64,000 nt of DNA, taken from assembly GCA_043814315.1 (NCBI GenBank), contig JBDRKE010000033.1:23114-87113 (forward strand). Direction: 5' to 3'. The stretch is from JBDRKE01 sp043814315. Lineage in GTDB: Bacteria; Omnitrophota; Gorgyraeia; Gygaellales; Profunditerraquicolaceae. The notes beneath the pieces are model-generated. The model searched no databases. It had not been told where the DNA came from and saw nothing but the letters and a program-made list of their open reading frames with translations. Below are positions 25,506 through 34,127 of the stretch, one piece after another (the first letter of the stretch is position 1; each line of letters opens with the position of its first letter). Both the position numbers and the translations under genes were made by a program.

Positions 25506-25595
25506 AGGAATCCGGTGGTCCTGAGGTAAGTGGAGGAACTCAGGCTTGCCACGAAAGTTAGTCCGGATTGACTTTGGGTCAGTCCGGATTTTTTT
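25506..25595 (+). promoter_or_regulatory. Structured leader with attenuator-like terminator
   Basis: AATCCGG (25509-25515) can pair with CCGGATT (25563-25569), enclosing a second helix GTGG..CCTGAG / CTCAGG..CCAC (25515-25525 with 25539-25552). The same CCGGATT is also the left arm of a terminator (25562-25571 with 25579-25588) followed by seven T. The two folds exclude each other, the hallmark of a riboswitch or attenuator. I do not recognise a known class. It could instead be a short stable RNA. Confidence 0.6.
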
Positions 25596-25681
25596 ATTTG
25601 CCCTCGCCCAACGTAGTTGGTTTTGGCAAATAACCCTACGAAGCCACACTATTTATTACTGATTGAATGGCGAAGTAGGGT
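25596..25681 (+). promoter_or_regulatory. Two further leader hairpins before the giant gene
   Basis: ATTTGCC/GGCAAAT (25596-25602, 25625-25631) and a long hairpin with arms 25633-25646 and 25668-25681, in which matching stems flank symmetric GAA internal loops. The ribosome site AGGGAGG lies just after. Confidence 0.55.
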
Positions 25682-25705
25682 AAAAGGTATAGGGAGGACA
25701 GAAAA

Positions 25706-28700
25706 ATGTTACGCAAAACAACCTCATTAGTTTTAACTCTTGGTTTATTCTTCCAACAATTAAGCTTTGCGCAGGTAGCTGTGGACCTTAATATCGCCGG
25801 GCACCTTTCCAGGATGGCTTCTGGGATGGCCGTAGAAAAATTCAGGCCTGTGCACCTGCGCTATTTTTCCTACGACAGCCTAAGTGATAATTTCAAGGTG
25901 CTCCTGGATAAAGGAGACCTCAAGCAGTTGGATCCTCTTAAGGCCGAAGAATCAGCCAGGCAGCTTTTGAGTTACTTTTTGATAGGGGTCACTATGCCGG
26001 ATGAGGCGTTTTGGGTGAACCTTAGGCCTGATTCAGAGAACCAGATTATAGACCCTTACCTGGAAAAGACAGATGTAGGTAAGATTATGCTTAAGGCGGA
26101 CCTTCAGCTTAAGAAGGATACCGCAGCCCTCACTTCTCCCAAGACTCCCGAAGGCAGGGAATATTGGAACCGGCTCTATAAAAAAGCAGAGGAGCTCTAT
26201 GGTTATGAGGCGGTTAATATACCTGCCTTAACCAGGCCCTGGATAGTCCCCGGTGAAATCATCATCAGGGAATCCCAGGAGAGCGCCTATATCTATAAGG
26301 CGACTCTTAAGGTGATGCTGGAGCAGGATTATTTAAAGGGGCAGGGGAGTGGCCAGGGTGCAGGGTGGATGGTACAGGGTGCAGGGAATTATGAGTTTAA
26401 GGATGAGCGCTCCAGGATTCTGAATGAATACTCAACCCAGCTTGTACGCGAACTCATCGTTCCGAAACTCACCAAAGAGGTCAATAGCGCCAAGCGCTAT
26501 GCCGCAGTCAGGCAGGTGTATTATTCACTCATCCTTTCCCGCTGGTTCAAGCAGCGTTTTTCCGGAAAAAGCGGCACCTATGCTTCTCTCATCAATACCG
26601 AAGACCTCACGAACCTGCTTTCCAGGGAACCCTGGTCAAAGACCGATTATTTCAAGCAATACCAGAAGTCATTCGCAGAAGGGGAATATAACATCCAAGA
26701 GCCGGTTTACACTCCCACAGGCCAAACGATACGGAGTTATTTCAGCGGAGGGATGGCACTGCAAGCTATCAATACAGGTAATCGTTTTACAGTTGAACCT
26801 AACCTGGCCTTGTTTAAAACAGGGTTTCCTTTGCAAGGTGATGCTAAAGGAATTATTAGCGCCGGCTCGCCGGTGACGGAAGCGCAGGCATTAGCGAAAG
26901 AGTTTGCTGAATCAATGGCAGCTAATGACATTATTAATTCTGACCTTAAGGCGCAGGAGGAGGTAATCTCTATCTTGCTGCCCCTCATAGAAGAGTTCTC
27001 CCTTCAGTTCGGGCGCGTTTCTGTTACAGAGGAAGCATTTGATTATTATAGATGGATTCAAGGTCTTCAGGCTGACCCTAAATATGTGATGGAATTACAA
27101 AATCCGGCATTTTATTCAAAGAAAGCCAGGGAGTTTGTCAATGAAAGGTTTGATAATATCCCCACTGTTGTTGAGAATAAATTATCAAGGTTGGCCCTTG
27201 AGGAACCGGAGCTGGTCCAATTCAAAGATGAGTTAATATTTTGGCTGCAGCAGGTTATAAGTGACGGCGTGCGCAGCGACCTTCCTGATGATTCCAAAAA
27301 AGTGAGGATATCGGCAATATTGAGCCTACCTAACTATATCGAAGCTTCCCCCCAGAAATACCCTCCTGAGATGAATTCCCTAATAAATTCTTTTCTGGAT
27401 ACGCATAGTGTGGAGAAGATAAGGGCAATTGAGTCAACAAACAATAAGGAATTGGGCGAGATACTAAACATACTTACATCCAGCGTGCTTGATACCAGCC
27501 TCGTAGCTTCCGCCGGATCGCCGGTGGAATCGGAAGCTGCTTTAGTGCAACAGATAAAGGACCGGTTGTGGCGTGTAATTAAGGAAACCGAGGATTCGCT
27601 ACTGTTTAATGGTACAAAATATTTGCCTAAAAAATTAAATCAAGCTGCAAGTTTGAAAGAATTAGGCAATTTTCGTGGTGAGTTTTTTGGAGCAATCGAT
27701 GAACTAATAGCATGGAATAAAGAGAATTCCACGGTATTAAAATCTTCTGAATACAACATTGGCAGGTTGAATCAGCTAAAGAACTCTATAGTTGATATCT
27801 TACCCCAACTCTTTGCGCAGGAAATAAATAATCTATTTAACGAAAATGTGAAATTTGAGATCTATAAAGGCGAAAGTGACGGCAATTATTATTTTAAAAT
27901 GTGGGACAGAATAATAAATCAGCCCAATGTTTCCAGCGCCACAGACGGAGGTTTTTATTCCGGTAAACCCAACCTGCATAGATTGTTTATAGCCCTACTA
28001 GAATCCGGCTTTGCCCTAGATCCTAAAACCAATACGATTACCTTTAGTAACAGCCAGGCAGTCGATGAGATTAAAACCCAGATTAAAGCTCATATGCCTG
28101 AATCCGCCGCCGGCCCTTCGACTCGCTCCGCTCGCTCAGGGTCAGCGCAGCCCGATGAAGACAAAGCCGCCGGCTCGCCGGTTCAAACGGAAACTGAAGA
28201 TCTGAGAAAGCTTAAGAACCTTCTTCTTTTGAAGATGGAAGACCTGACGCCTGAACATCGAAAAATCATAGGAGACTCATCTCTTGAATTGCCTTTAGGC
28301 GGAACGACTTCATTAAAAGAATTTAATGAATCCCTTATTAAGTCTATTAAAGAAGTCGACGGCTTGATAACACGAAGCGAAGAGATTATCAAACATTATA
28401 AAGATATCCTCTCCTACAGGTGGTTAGAAAACTCAGCGAAAGATAATTTAGAGGCGTGGGGTTCATTAAAAAATATCTTAGAAGAGATATCAAAAGAATT
28501 ATCAAAATACGCATCAATCTATCCGGCCATATTCGTGAAGGGCTTTTTAACAACTGGCTTAATGGATCAGGCCCAGGCGCCGGACGAAGGTGCCGCCGGC
28601 TCGCCGGTGGTTTACCCCTGGGGCAGGCAATTGTCGCCTTTGCCCAGATCTGGTGAAAACATCGTGAGCGCATTAAAAAGGTTGATGGAAAATCCCGTAA

Positions 28701-30895
28701 CCAAAATGATTACATTGAAAGTAGAGAATAGTTTGTATCAGAGAATAGAGCTCAACATAGAAAGCATCACAAGCGAAAAAGATAAGAGCACAATAGCGGT
28801 TTCGCCGCGCGATTTAAATGAAATATTGAACAACCTTAAAGCATCTGGTGAATTTGAGTTATCACAAGTAGGAAAAGGTTATGATACCTATATAACGGCA
28901 ACTCGCAAGGCCGCCTACCTTTTGCGCTTTGTTCTTGAAAGACTCGAAAGAGTAAAGAGAGCAGAAGAAATCTTGAAAAATGAGTTGAAGAACTTTAATC
29001 ATGATACGGGCTTGTCACGTTTTCCGTGGCGAAGTATATCTTACTTATCGGGATATGAAATCAATATGAATTATAATGATAAAATCAGAGAAGCAAGGGT
29101 TTATTTGCTGGGTAAAGGAGGAGAGGAGTTGTTTCAACTTGTTTATCCTGAAACAAAATTGGACGAGTTGGATAGAAAAGTAATCAAGCTGGATTTAACA
29201 GATGCAGTCAATGCAGAGCTTTGGGCCTTAAAGCAGTTAGAATCAGAATTGGAAGAAGCGAAGGCTTTGCAGGGGCGCGCAACGACCCTCGCGACGCAGG
29301 CTTCTGCCGCCGGCTCGCCGGTGAGGGAGAGTAACCATAACCATTTCACCGTGTCGTATGAGGTCACTAATGGTCAGTTTTCAGATAAGGATTTACGAGA
29401 AGATATCCAAAACTTGAAAGAACATCTTCGTAGTCAAGATACAGGCACGATAACATTTGCAAGAGAATGGATCGAAGGGGTTGTTCATCTTGAGGGGGGT
29501 CTATTCGCTCCTTATAATGCCGACGCAGAACTAGGTTTGTTTATTCAATTCCTGGCTTCTTTTATCCCTGGAACAAATATCCATAGCGCTTTAGGCGACA
29601 GTGATAATTTAGACCTGGTTCGTAGCTTAAAATTAAGCCTTGTTCATAAAGAAGGCAAGGCGCCCAAAGGGGCAACTGTCGCTATCTCAGCTCTTAGCAA
29701 ACAGATCGAGCAAGGAGTGGTAACCTTTAGCTTTAATGGCGCCGACTATTTGACGCAGGCAAAGGACAAATATATCTTTGATATAAAAGATATTCCTACT
29801 ATGGTTGAAGAAGAATTAACTGCTAACGGCTCTTATGTTACATTAAAAAATCTGTTAGTTACGCATCTGCAGAAGGTTGTAGCATTGCATCAAGAAGGCC
29901 GAGCAACCGCTCAGAATGTTATATCTGCCATAAAAGCTCTTGCGGAATATATTCGCCTAGTAAGAAGCACGGGCATTGATTTAGGGGCGTGGAATAAAGT
30001 TACCGCTGGTCAAATTAACTGGCCTTTAAATCAAGTGCCGGAATTGGATTTTATTCTGTCTGAGTTAGTTAGCAGAATGCGGGGAAACTATAATGATAGA
30101 GGGCAAGAGCTGGACAAAATATTAAATTCACTTGAGAATGTTATTAAGGAAGCTGCCGCCGGCTCGCCGGTGCAGGAGTCAAACGCTATGATTATGGAAC
30201 GGGCATTAAATGTTTTTCAAGACCCTCAAAAATTAAGTGAATGTTATGTAGATAATCAAATAATGGGAAAGGGTGAGGGGAAAGAAAGAAGAATACGTTA
30301 CCTCTCAGGTATTGCTGAAGGTTATAAGATTTCTTTGCGCTTTGATGCAGACCACAACCACACCATGATTACATTAGTGAATCCTGAAAGTAGAATTGTA
30401 ATAGCGCGACCTTCTGTCAGTGACGCTGTTTATTATTTCGAAGTCGATAGAGACGTTATACTGTATCGATTAATTAACGAGATGAAAGATAAACTGGGCA
30501 TTTCTTCTTCGCCGGTACAGGCGGTGTCTACAGATATTGCAGATGAAGGGGTAGGAGGAATTGATTTTCGTGCCCTGCCTATGACCATCCAGCCCATGGG
30601 GAGCTTCCAGGGGTTGAATTTCAGCTTACCGAAGTTAAGCCAGGCAGAGCTGGAGAGGATAAATGTGGATACGGAGCTGCGCCAGATAGAGCAAATGGTA
30701 GACTCCGGTATTACGCCTTCCGGAGCAAGGATTAAAGAGCTTATCGCTGCCTGCGCGCAAAAAGGCAAAATTAGCGCTTACGCCGACCATTTATTGCTTT
30801 GCCTCGTAGATATATGTAAACTGCAGGAGGAGGAGGCGAGCGAGACTTCGGCGGAGTTGAGGGAAGCGCTGGTTATAGTTGATGCGGTGAGCTAG
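25706..30895 (+). CDS. Giant modular secreted protein with GSPV-linked cassettes
   Basis: A 1729-aa protein with a signal peptide (TLGLFFQQLSFAQVA). Residues ~1-350 form a conserved opening module shared with the interrupted paralogue at 3512-7396 (LNIAGHLS, FRPVHLRYFSYD, FWVNLRPDSENQIIDPYLEK, ALTRPWIVPGEIIIRES). Then come mostly helical cassettes separated by AAGSPV-type linkers at about residues 385, 601, 820, 962, 1201 and 1484, with a variant SSSPV at 1601. The closing ~110 residues (GGIDFRALPM, DSGITPSGARIKELI, CLVDIC) again match the paralogue. The middle cassettes are unrelated to those of the paralogue and I recognise none of them. The protein is presumably exported; whether it is cleaved at the linkers is unknown. 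Confidence 0.85.
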   Translation: MLRKTTSLVLTLGLFFQQLSFAQVAVDLNIAGHLSRMASGMAVEKFRPVHLRYFSYDSLSDNFKVLLDKGDLKQLDPLKAEESARQLLSYFLIGVTMPDEAFWVNLRPDSENQIIDPYLEKTDVGKIMLKADLQLKKDTAALTSPKTPEGREYWNRLYKKAEELYGYEAVNIPALTRPWIVPGEIIIRESQESAYIYKATLKVMLEQDYLKGQGSGQGAGWMVQGAGNYEFKDERSRILNEYSTQLVRELIVPKLTKEVNSAKRYAAVRQVYYSLILSRWFKQRFSGKSGTYASLINTEDLTNLLSREPWSKTDYFKQYQKSFAEGEYNIQEPVYTPTGQTIRSYFSGGMALQAINTGNRFTVEPNLALFKTGFPLQGDAKGIISAGSPVTEAQALAKEFAESMAANDIINSDLKAQEEVISILLPLIEEFSLQFGRVSVTEEAFDYYRWIQGLQADPKYVMELQNPAFYSKKAREFVNERFDNIPTVVENKLSRLALEEPELVQFKDELIFWLQQVISDGVRSDLPDDSKKVRISAILSLPNYIEASPQKYPPEMNSLINSFLDTHSVEKIRAIESTNNKELGEILNILTSSVLDTSLVASAGSPVESEAALVQQIKDRLWRVIKETEDSLLFNGTKYLPKKLNQAASLKELGNFRGEFFGAIDELIAWNKENSTVLKSSEYNIGRLNQLKNSIVDILPQLFAQEINNLFNENVKFEIYKGESDGNYYFKMWDRIINQPNVSSATDGGFYSGKPNLHRLFIALLESGFALDPKTNTITFSNSQAVDEIKTQIKAHMPESAAGPSTRSARSGSAQPDEDKAAGSPVQTETEDLRKLKNLLLLKMEDLTPEHRKIIGDSSLELPLGGTTSLKEFNESLIKSIKEVDGLITRSEEIIKHYKDILSYRWLENSAKDNLEAWGSLKNILEEISKELSKYASIYPAIFVKGFLTTGLMDQAQAPDEGAAGSPVVYPWGRQLSPLPRSGENIVSALKRLMENPVTKMITLKVENSLYQRIELNIESITSEKDKSTIAVSPRDLNEILNNLKASGEFELSQVGKGYDTYITATRKAAYLLRFVLERLERVKRAEEILKNELKNFNHDTGLSRFPWRSISYLSGYEINMNYNDKIREARVYLLGKGGEELFQLVYPETKLDELDRKVIKLDLTDAVNAELWALKQLESELEEAKALQGRATTLATQASAAGSPVRESNHNHFTVSYEVTNGQFSDKDLREDIQNLKEHLRSQDTGTITFAREWIEGVVHLEGGLFAPYNADAELGLFIQFLASFIPGTNIHSALGDSDNLDLVRSLKLSLVHKEGKAPKGATVAISALSKQIEQGVVTFSFNGADYLTQAKDKYIFDIKDIPTMVEEELTANGSYVTLKNLLVTHLQKVVALHQEGRATAQNVISAIKALAEYIRLVRSTGIDLGAWNKVTAGQINWPLNQVPELDFILSELVSRMRGNYNDRGQELDKILNSLENVIKEAAAGSPVQESNAMIMERALNVFQDPQKLSECYVDNQIMGKGEGKERRIRYLSGIAEGYKISLRFDADHNHTMITLVNPESRIVIARPSVSDAVYYFEVDRDVILYRLINEMKDKLGISSSPVQAVSTDIADEGVGGIDFRALPMTIQPMGSFQGLNFSLPKLSQAELERINVDTELRQIEQMVDSGITPSGARIKELIAACAQKGKISAYADHLLLCLVDICKLQEEEASETSAELREALVIVDAVS
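26861..30172 (+). repeat. Six dispersed GCCGGCTCGCCGGTG linker repeats
   Basis: Near-identical copies at 26861, 27512, 28169, 28595, 29309 and 30158 encode the AAGSPV linkers. Each contains the palindrome CCGGC-TC-GCCGG (one copy has AT in the centre). DNA identity exceeds what the peptide needs, given codon freedom for Gly, Ser, Pro and Val. Confidence 0.8.
28114..28144 (+). repeat. REP-like imperfect palindrome inside the giant ORF
   Basis: The segment begins CCCTTCGACTCGC and ends GCTCAGGGTCA, and encodes PSTRSARSGS beside a GSPV linker. Such CCCTTCGA...CAGGG sequences usually lie between genes; here one is read in frame. Confidence 0.5.
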
Positions 30896-30930
30896 CGCAA
30901 AAATTGAATCGTTAAGGACAAAGATTAGAA

Positions 30931-30966
30931 AAAAGGGCAGACCTCTCAGGGTCTGCCCTTTTTTCT
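30931..30966 (+). terminator. Rho-independent terminator after the giant gene
   Basis: A 12-bp stem AAAAGGGCAGAC / GTCTGCCCTTTT with an 8-nt loop is followed by TTCT. It lies 35 bp after the stop. Confidence 0.85.
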
Positions 30967-30968
30967 CC

Positions 30969-30996
30969 TTTACAAAATATTATTATGCAGTATAAT
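30969..30996 (+). promoter_or_regulatory. Promoter upstream of the basic peptide and hisG
   Basis: TTTACA (30969-30974), 16 bp, TATAAT (30991-30996). The transcript would begin about 15 nt before the small basic ORF. Confidence 0.7.
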
Positions 30997-31019
30997 AAAT
31001 TCTCGCGTCAAAGGAGAAG

Positions 31020-31139
31020 ATTAAGGTAAGAAGGGCCTGGGCCATTAATCCCAGGACGCGCGTCAAAAAAAGCAAAAAGACGTATTCGCGCCGGAAGGCC
31101 AAGCGCGAGACGCGAAAGGCCATTAAAAATGAAGAATAA
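31020..31139 (+). CDS. Tiny basic protein, probable AUU start
   Basis: An open frame encodes 39 aa rich in Lys/Arg with the core AWAINPRTRVKKSKKTYSRR. Similar short basic proteins with an NPxTRV...KK motif are known to me from many bacteria but lack a function. There is no ATG, GTG or TTG; the frame is closed upstream at 30996. ATT at 31020 follows AAGGAG closely (31011-31016) and would give MKVRRAW. The end overlaps hisG by 11 bp. The promoter and protein-like composition make it credible; the start is uncertain. Confidence 0.5.
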   Translation: MKVRRAWAINPRTRVKKSKKTYSRRKAKRETRKAIKNEE

Positions 31140-32007
31140 AGTGTTGAAATTGGGCGTTCCCAAGGGAAGCCTGCAGGAGTCGACCTTTAAGATGTTTAAG
31201 AAGGCTGGGTTTAATATCTCCGTTTCAGAGCGCTCCTATTTTCCCTCCATCGATGATCCGGAAATAGAACCGGTGCTTTTGCGCGCCCAGGAGATGTCCC
31301 GCTACGTTGAAACAGACCTGGACTGCGGGATCACCGGAGAGGACTGGATCCAGGAGAATAGCTCTCAAGTCGTAAGAATTACGGAATTAGTGTACGCGAA
31401 ACAATCCTTAAGGCCGGTGCGCTGGGTGGTTGCCGTGCCCGAGGACTCCTGTGTCAAGAGCATCAAAGACCTTGAAGGCAAGCAGATTGCCACCGAGCTG
31501 GTCAATGTCACTAAAAAATTCCTGAAAGAGAACGGAATAAAAGCGGACGTGGAATTCAGCTGGGGCGCTACGGAGGTTAAAGTCGCGCAAGGCCTGGTTG
31601 AGGCTATCGTGGAGCTTACCGAGACCGGCAGGAGCCTTGAGGCGAACAAGCTTAAAATCATTGCCACGGTCTGCCAATCCACCACCCAGTTTATCGCCAA
31701 TAAGGATTCCTATAAAGATGCCTGGAAAAAGGCCAAGATGGAGCAGGTTGCCCTTCTCTTAAAAGGCGCCATCGCTGCCGAAGAGAAGGTCGGCCTTAAA
31801 ATGAACGTCAGCAAAAAAGACCTTAAAAAGGTCCTTGCGCTTTTGCCGGCCTTAAAAAGGCCGACCATTTCGGGCCTTTCCGATGACGGCTGGTTTGCCA
31901 TCGAGACGGTCATCGACGAGAAAGTGGTGCGGGAATTGATACCCGGCCTCAAAAATGCAGGGGCCCAGGGGATTATAGAGTATCCGTTGAATAAGGTTAT
32001 CTATTAA
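31129..32007 (+). CDS. hisG: ATP phosphoribosyltransferase, long form
   Basis: A 292-aa enzyme catalysing the first step of histidine synthesis. GVPKGSLQESTFKMFKKAGF, DCGITGEDWIQEN and GATEVKVAQGLVEAIVELTETGRSL are the catalytic blocks. A C-terminal HisG_C regulatory domain (about residues 215-292, ending GAQGIIEYPLNKVIY) marks the long, hexameric form that does not need HisZ. No other his genes are nearby. Confidence 0.93.
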   Translation: MKNKVLKLGVPKGSLQESTFKMFKKAGFNISVSERSYFPSIDDPEIEPVLLRAQEMSRYVETDLDCGITGEDWIQENSSQVVRITELVYAKQSLRPVRWVVAVPEDSCVKSIKDLEGKQIATELVNVTKKFLKENGIKADVEFSWGATEVKVAQGLVEAIVELTETGRSLEANKLKIIATVCQSTTQFIANKDSYKDAWKKAKMEQVALLLKGAIAAEEKVGLKMNVSKKDLKKVLALLPALKRPTISGLSDDGWFAIETVIDEKVVRELIPGLKNAGAQGIIEYPLNKVIY

Positions 32008-32080
32008 GTAACCAGTAACCAGAAACCAGAAGAATATTTTTCTGTACTCTGTCATCTGTAATCTGGTTTTTCCCGAACGC
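32008..32080. repeat. AACCAG/CTGGTT intergenic quasi-palindrome
   Basis: AACCAGTAACCAGAAACCAG on the left faces CTGTAATCTGGTTTT on the right. Related AACCAG words recur at 47630-47665 and 62090-62140. Confidence 0.55.
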
Positions 32081-32092
32081 AGTGAGGGCAAA

Positions 32093-32194
32093 ATGCCTTG
32101 CGGAAAAAAGAGAAAACGTAGAAAGATCAAGACCCACAAGAGAAAGAAAGCGCGCCGCCGCCTTCGTCACCTGAAGAAGAGAGCCTGGGGTTAA
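32093..32194 (+). CDS. AURKAIP1/COX24-domain tiny basic ribosome-associated protein
   Basis: A 33-aa protein (start CGKKRKRRKIKTHKRKKARR after Met-Pro) that matches the short AURKAIP1/COX24 domain, also found in the bacterial small-subunit protein bS22 group. It is too short for most gene callers. GAGGGC precedes the ATG, and the TPR gene follows 8 bp later. Likely binds the 30S ribosome. Confidence 0.75.
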   Translation: MPCGKKRKRRKIKTHKRKKARRRLRHLKKRAWG

Positions 32195-32202
32195 TCTTTT
32201 AC

Positions 32203-33174
32203 ATGGTTTCTTTTATTAAAAAGATTGGCGTGGGCCTAGGCTTGTGCCTTGCCCTGCTTGTGCTGGTAAGTACAAAAGCCGACGGCCTGGATAAAAAGGC
32301 CTCTTTTGCGCTCAGCCACTATATTATGGGCGTTTACCATGAGGACCTGGGCCAAATCGATGAGGCTATAGAGGAATACAAAAAGGCCTTAAGGGCAGAC
32401 GATATGAATTTGGTTATCCATCTGAACCTGGCCTCTAGTTATATCAAGAAAGACGATGCGGCTAAGGCCATCGAAGAGTTAAACCTGGCCAGCCGTATTG
32501 ACCCCGAAGCGATAGAGCCGCATGCGCTCTTAGCGCTTCTTTATTCCTCCCAAGGCGAGTTGGGCCTGGCTACCCGCGAATATGAATCCGCGCTTGAGAA
32601 TGCCTCTAAATTAGAACCCCAGAACATCGATATCTATAAAAATTTAGGCTTAATCTATTTGCAGCAGAAGAAATTTAAAGAGGCCGAAGAAACTTACCGT
32701 TTGATAACCCAGTTGTCTCCCGAAGATGCGCGGCCCTATTTTTATTTGGCTAGCGTCTACAACGAATTAAAAAAAAATGATTTGGCTGAAACCCAGCTGC
32801 GGCGCGCCCTGGAATTAAAGCCCGATTATCACGAAGCGCTCAATTTCTTAGGATATCTTTATGTGGAGCAGGATAAGAATTTGGATGAAGCGCACGCGTT
32901 GATCAAGAAGGCCTTGGAATTTGATCCCAATAACGGCGCCTACATCGATAGCCTGGGCTGGTTTTATTTTAAAAGAGGGGATTTTGACCGGGCGCTGCAG
33001 GAACTGGAAAAAGCAAGCGCTCTTTTGGAGGATCCGGTTATTTATGACCATCTCGGCGATACCTATTTTAAGCTCAAGGATGCAGAAAGAGCAAAAAACA
33101 ACTGGGAGAAATCACTGGAACTGAAGCCGCAACAGGATGAGGTCAAAGAGAAGATAGAGAAATTGAATTTGTAA
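32203..33174 (+). CDS. Exported TPR-repeat protein
   Basis: A 323-aa protein with an N-terminal signal peptide (GVGLGLCLALLVLVS) and about eight tetratricopeptide repeats covering residues 40-320 (for example ALSHYIMGVYHEDLGQIDEA, YLASVYNELKKNDLAE). TPR arrays act as scaffolds for protein complexes, here in the periplasm or at the outer membrane. No partner can be named. Confidence 0.85.
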   Translation: MVSFIKKIGVGLGLCLALLVLVSTKADGLDKKASFALSHYIMGVYHEDLGQIDEAIEEYKKALRADDMNLVIHLNLASSYIKKDDAAKAIEELNLASRIDPEAIEPHALLALLYSSQGELGLATREYESALENASKLEPQNIDIYKNLGLIYLQQKKFKEAEETYRLITQLSPEDARPYFYLASVYNELKKNDLAETQLRRALELKPDYHEALNFLGYLYVEQDKNLDEAHALIKKALEFDPNNGAYIDSLGWFYFKRGDFDRALQELEKASALLEDPVIYDHLGDTYFKLKDAERAKNNWEKSLELKPQQDEVKEKIEKLNL

Positions 33175-33183
33175 GATTTCCAT

Positions 33184-33996
33184 ATGGATTCTCAAATAAA
33201 GAAACTTGAGGAGAAAGCCAAAAAGATACGCCGCCTCATCATCCGGATGCTGGCTGAGGCGGGTTCAGGGCATCCCGGAGGAAGCCTTTCCGCTACGGAT
33301 TTAATCACTGCCCTGTTTTTTTCAGTGTTAAGGCACAATCCCAAAGAGCCCTTTTGGCCTGAGCGTGACAGGTTCCATATGTCTAAAGGGCATTGTTGCC
33401 CTCTTTGGTATGCGGTTTTAGCGGAATCAGGTTATTTTCCGATAGATAAGCTTTGGACCTTGCGCCGGCTAGGCTCGATTCTTCAGGGGCATCCGGACAG
33501 GCGCACGCCCGGCGTAGAGGTGGCTTCGGGGTCTCTGGGCCAGGGCCTATCCGTTGGTTTAGGTATGTGTTTGGCCGCAAAGATAGATAAGAGGGATTAC
33601 CGCGTCTATGTCCTTTTGGGAGACGGAGAGATTCAGGAAGGCAATGTCTGGGAAGCGGCAATGGCCTCAAGTCACTATAAATGCGATAACCTCTGCGCTA
33701 TCCTTGACTACAACGGCTTCCAGATCGACGGAAAAACCAAAGATATTATGGAGATTGAGCCTGTAATAGCCAAATGGCAGGCCTTTGGCTGGCATACATT
33801 TGAGATCGACGGGCACAATATGAGCCAGGCCTTATCCGCCTATCAAGAGGCAGCGAGTATCAAGGATAAGCCCAGCATTATCATTGCCCACACCATAAAA
33901 GGCAAGGGCGTTTCTTTTATGGAGAACGTAGTTGATTTTCATGGCCGCGCTCCCACAAAAGAAGAGGCCGAGAAGGCGTTAAAGGAACTAGAATAA
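33184..33996 (+). CDS. Transketolase, N-terminal subunit
   Basis: A 270-aa thiamine-diphosphate binding half of transketolase: AEAGSGHPGGSLSATDL, SKGHCCPLWYAVLAE, ASGSLGQGLSVGLGM, LLGDGEIQEGNVWEAAM (ThDP motif) and NGFQIDGKTKDI. The catalytic C-terminal half is a separate gene 130 bp downstream, the split form common in archaea and many anaerobes. Cytoplasmic; pentose phosphate interconversion. Confidence 0.93.
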   Translation: MDSQIKKLEEKAKKIRRLIIRMLAEAGSGHPGGSLSATDLITALFFSVLRHNPKEPFWPERDRFHMSKGHCCPLWYAVLAESGYFPIDKLWTLRRLGSILQGHPDRRTPGVEVASGSLGQGLSVGLGMCLAAKIDKRDYRVYVLLGDGEIQEGNVWEAAMASSHYKCDNLCAILDYNGFQIDGKTKDIMEIEPVIAKWQAFGWHTFEIDGHNMSQALSAYQEAASIKDKPSIIIAHTIKGKGVSFMENVVDFHGRAPTKEEAEKALKELE

Positions 33997-34127
33997 AATT
34001 GTGTAATGTGTAATGTGTAATGATGGTGTTATGCATCAAAGTGTAATGGAGCGCATTCGCCTTCCATTTACACAAAATAACATTAAACCCGCATTACACT
34101 TTACACATTCAGCAAATATTAATAATT
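33997..34127. repeat. GTGTAATG / CATTACAC quasi-palindrome between transketolase halves
   Basis: Three tandem TGTAATG words on the left (33999-34021) are complemented by GCATTACACTTTACACATT on the right (34091-34110). The hairpin separates two subunit genes of one enzyme. Confidence 0.7.

Noticed and set aside
25506..25600. Leader element as SRP RNA, c-di-GMP-I riboswitch or 6S RNA
   Set aside because: The expected signature loops of each are absent; it is kept only as an unassigned attenuator.
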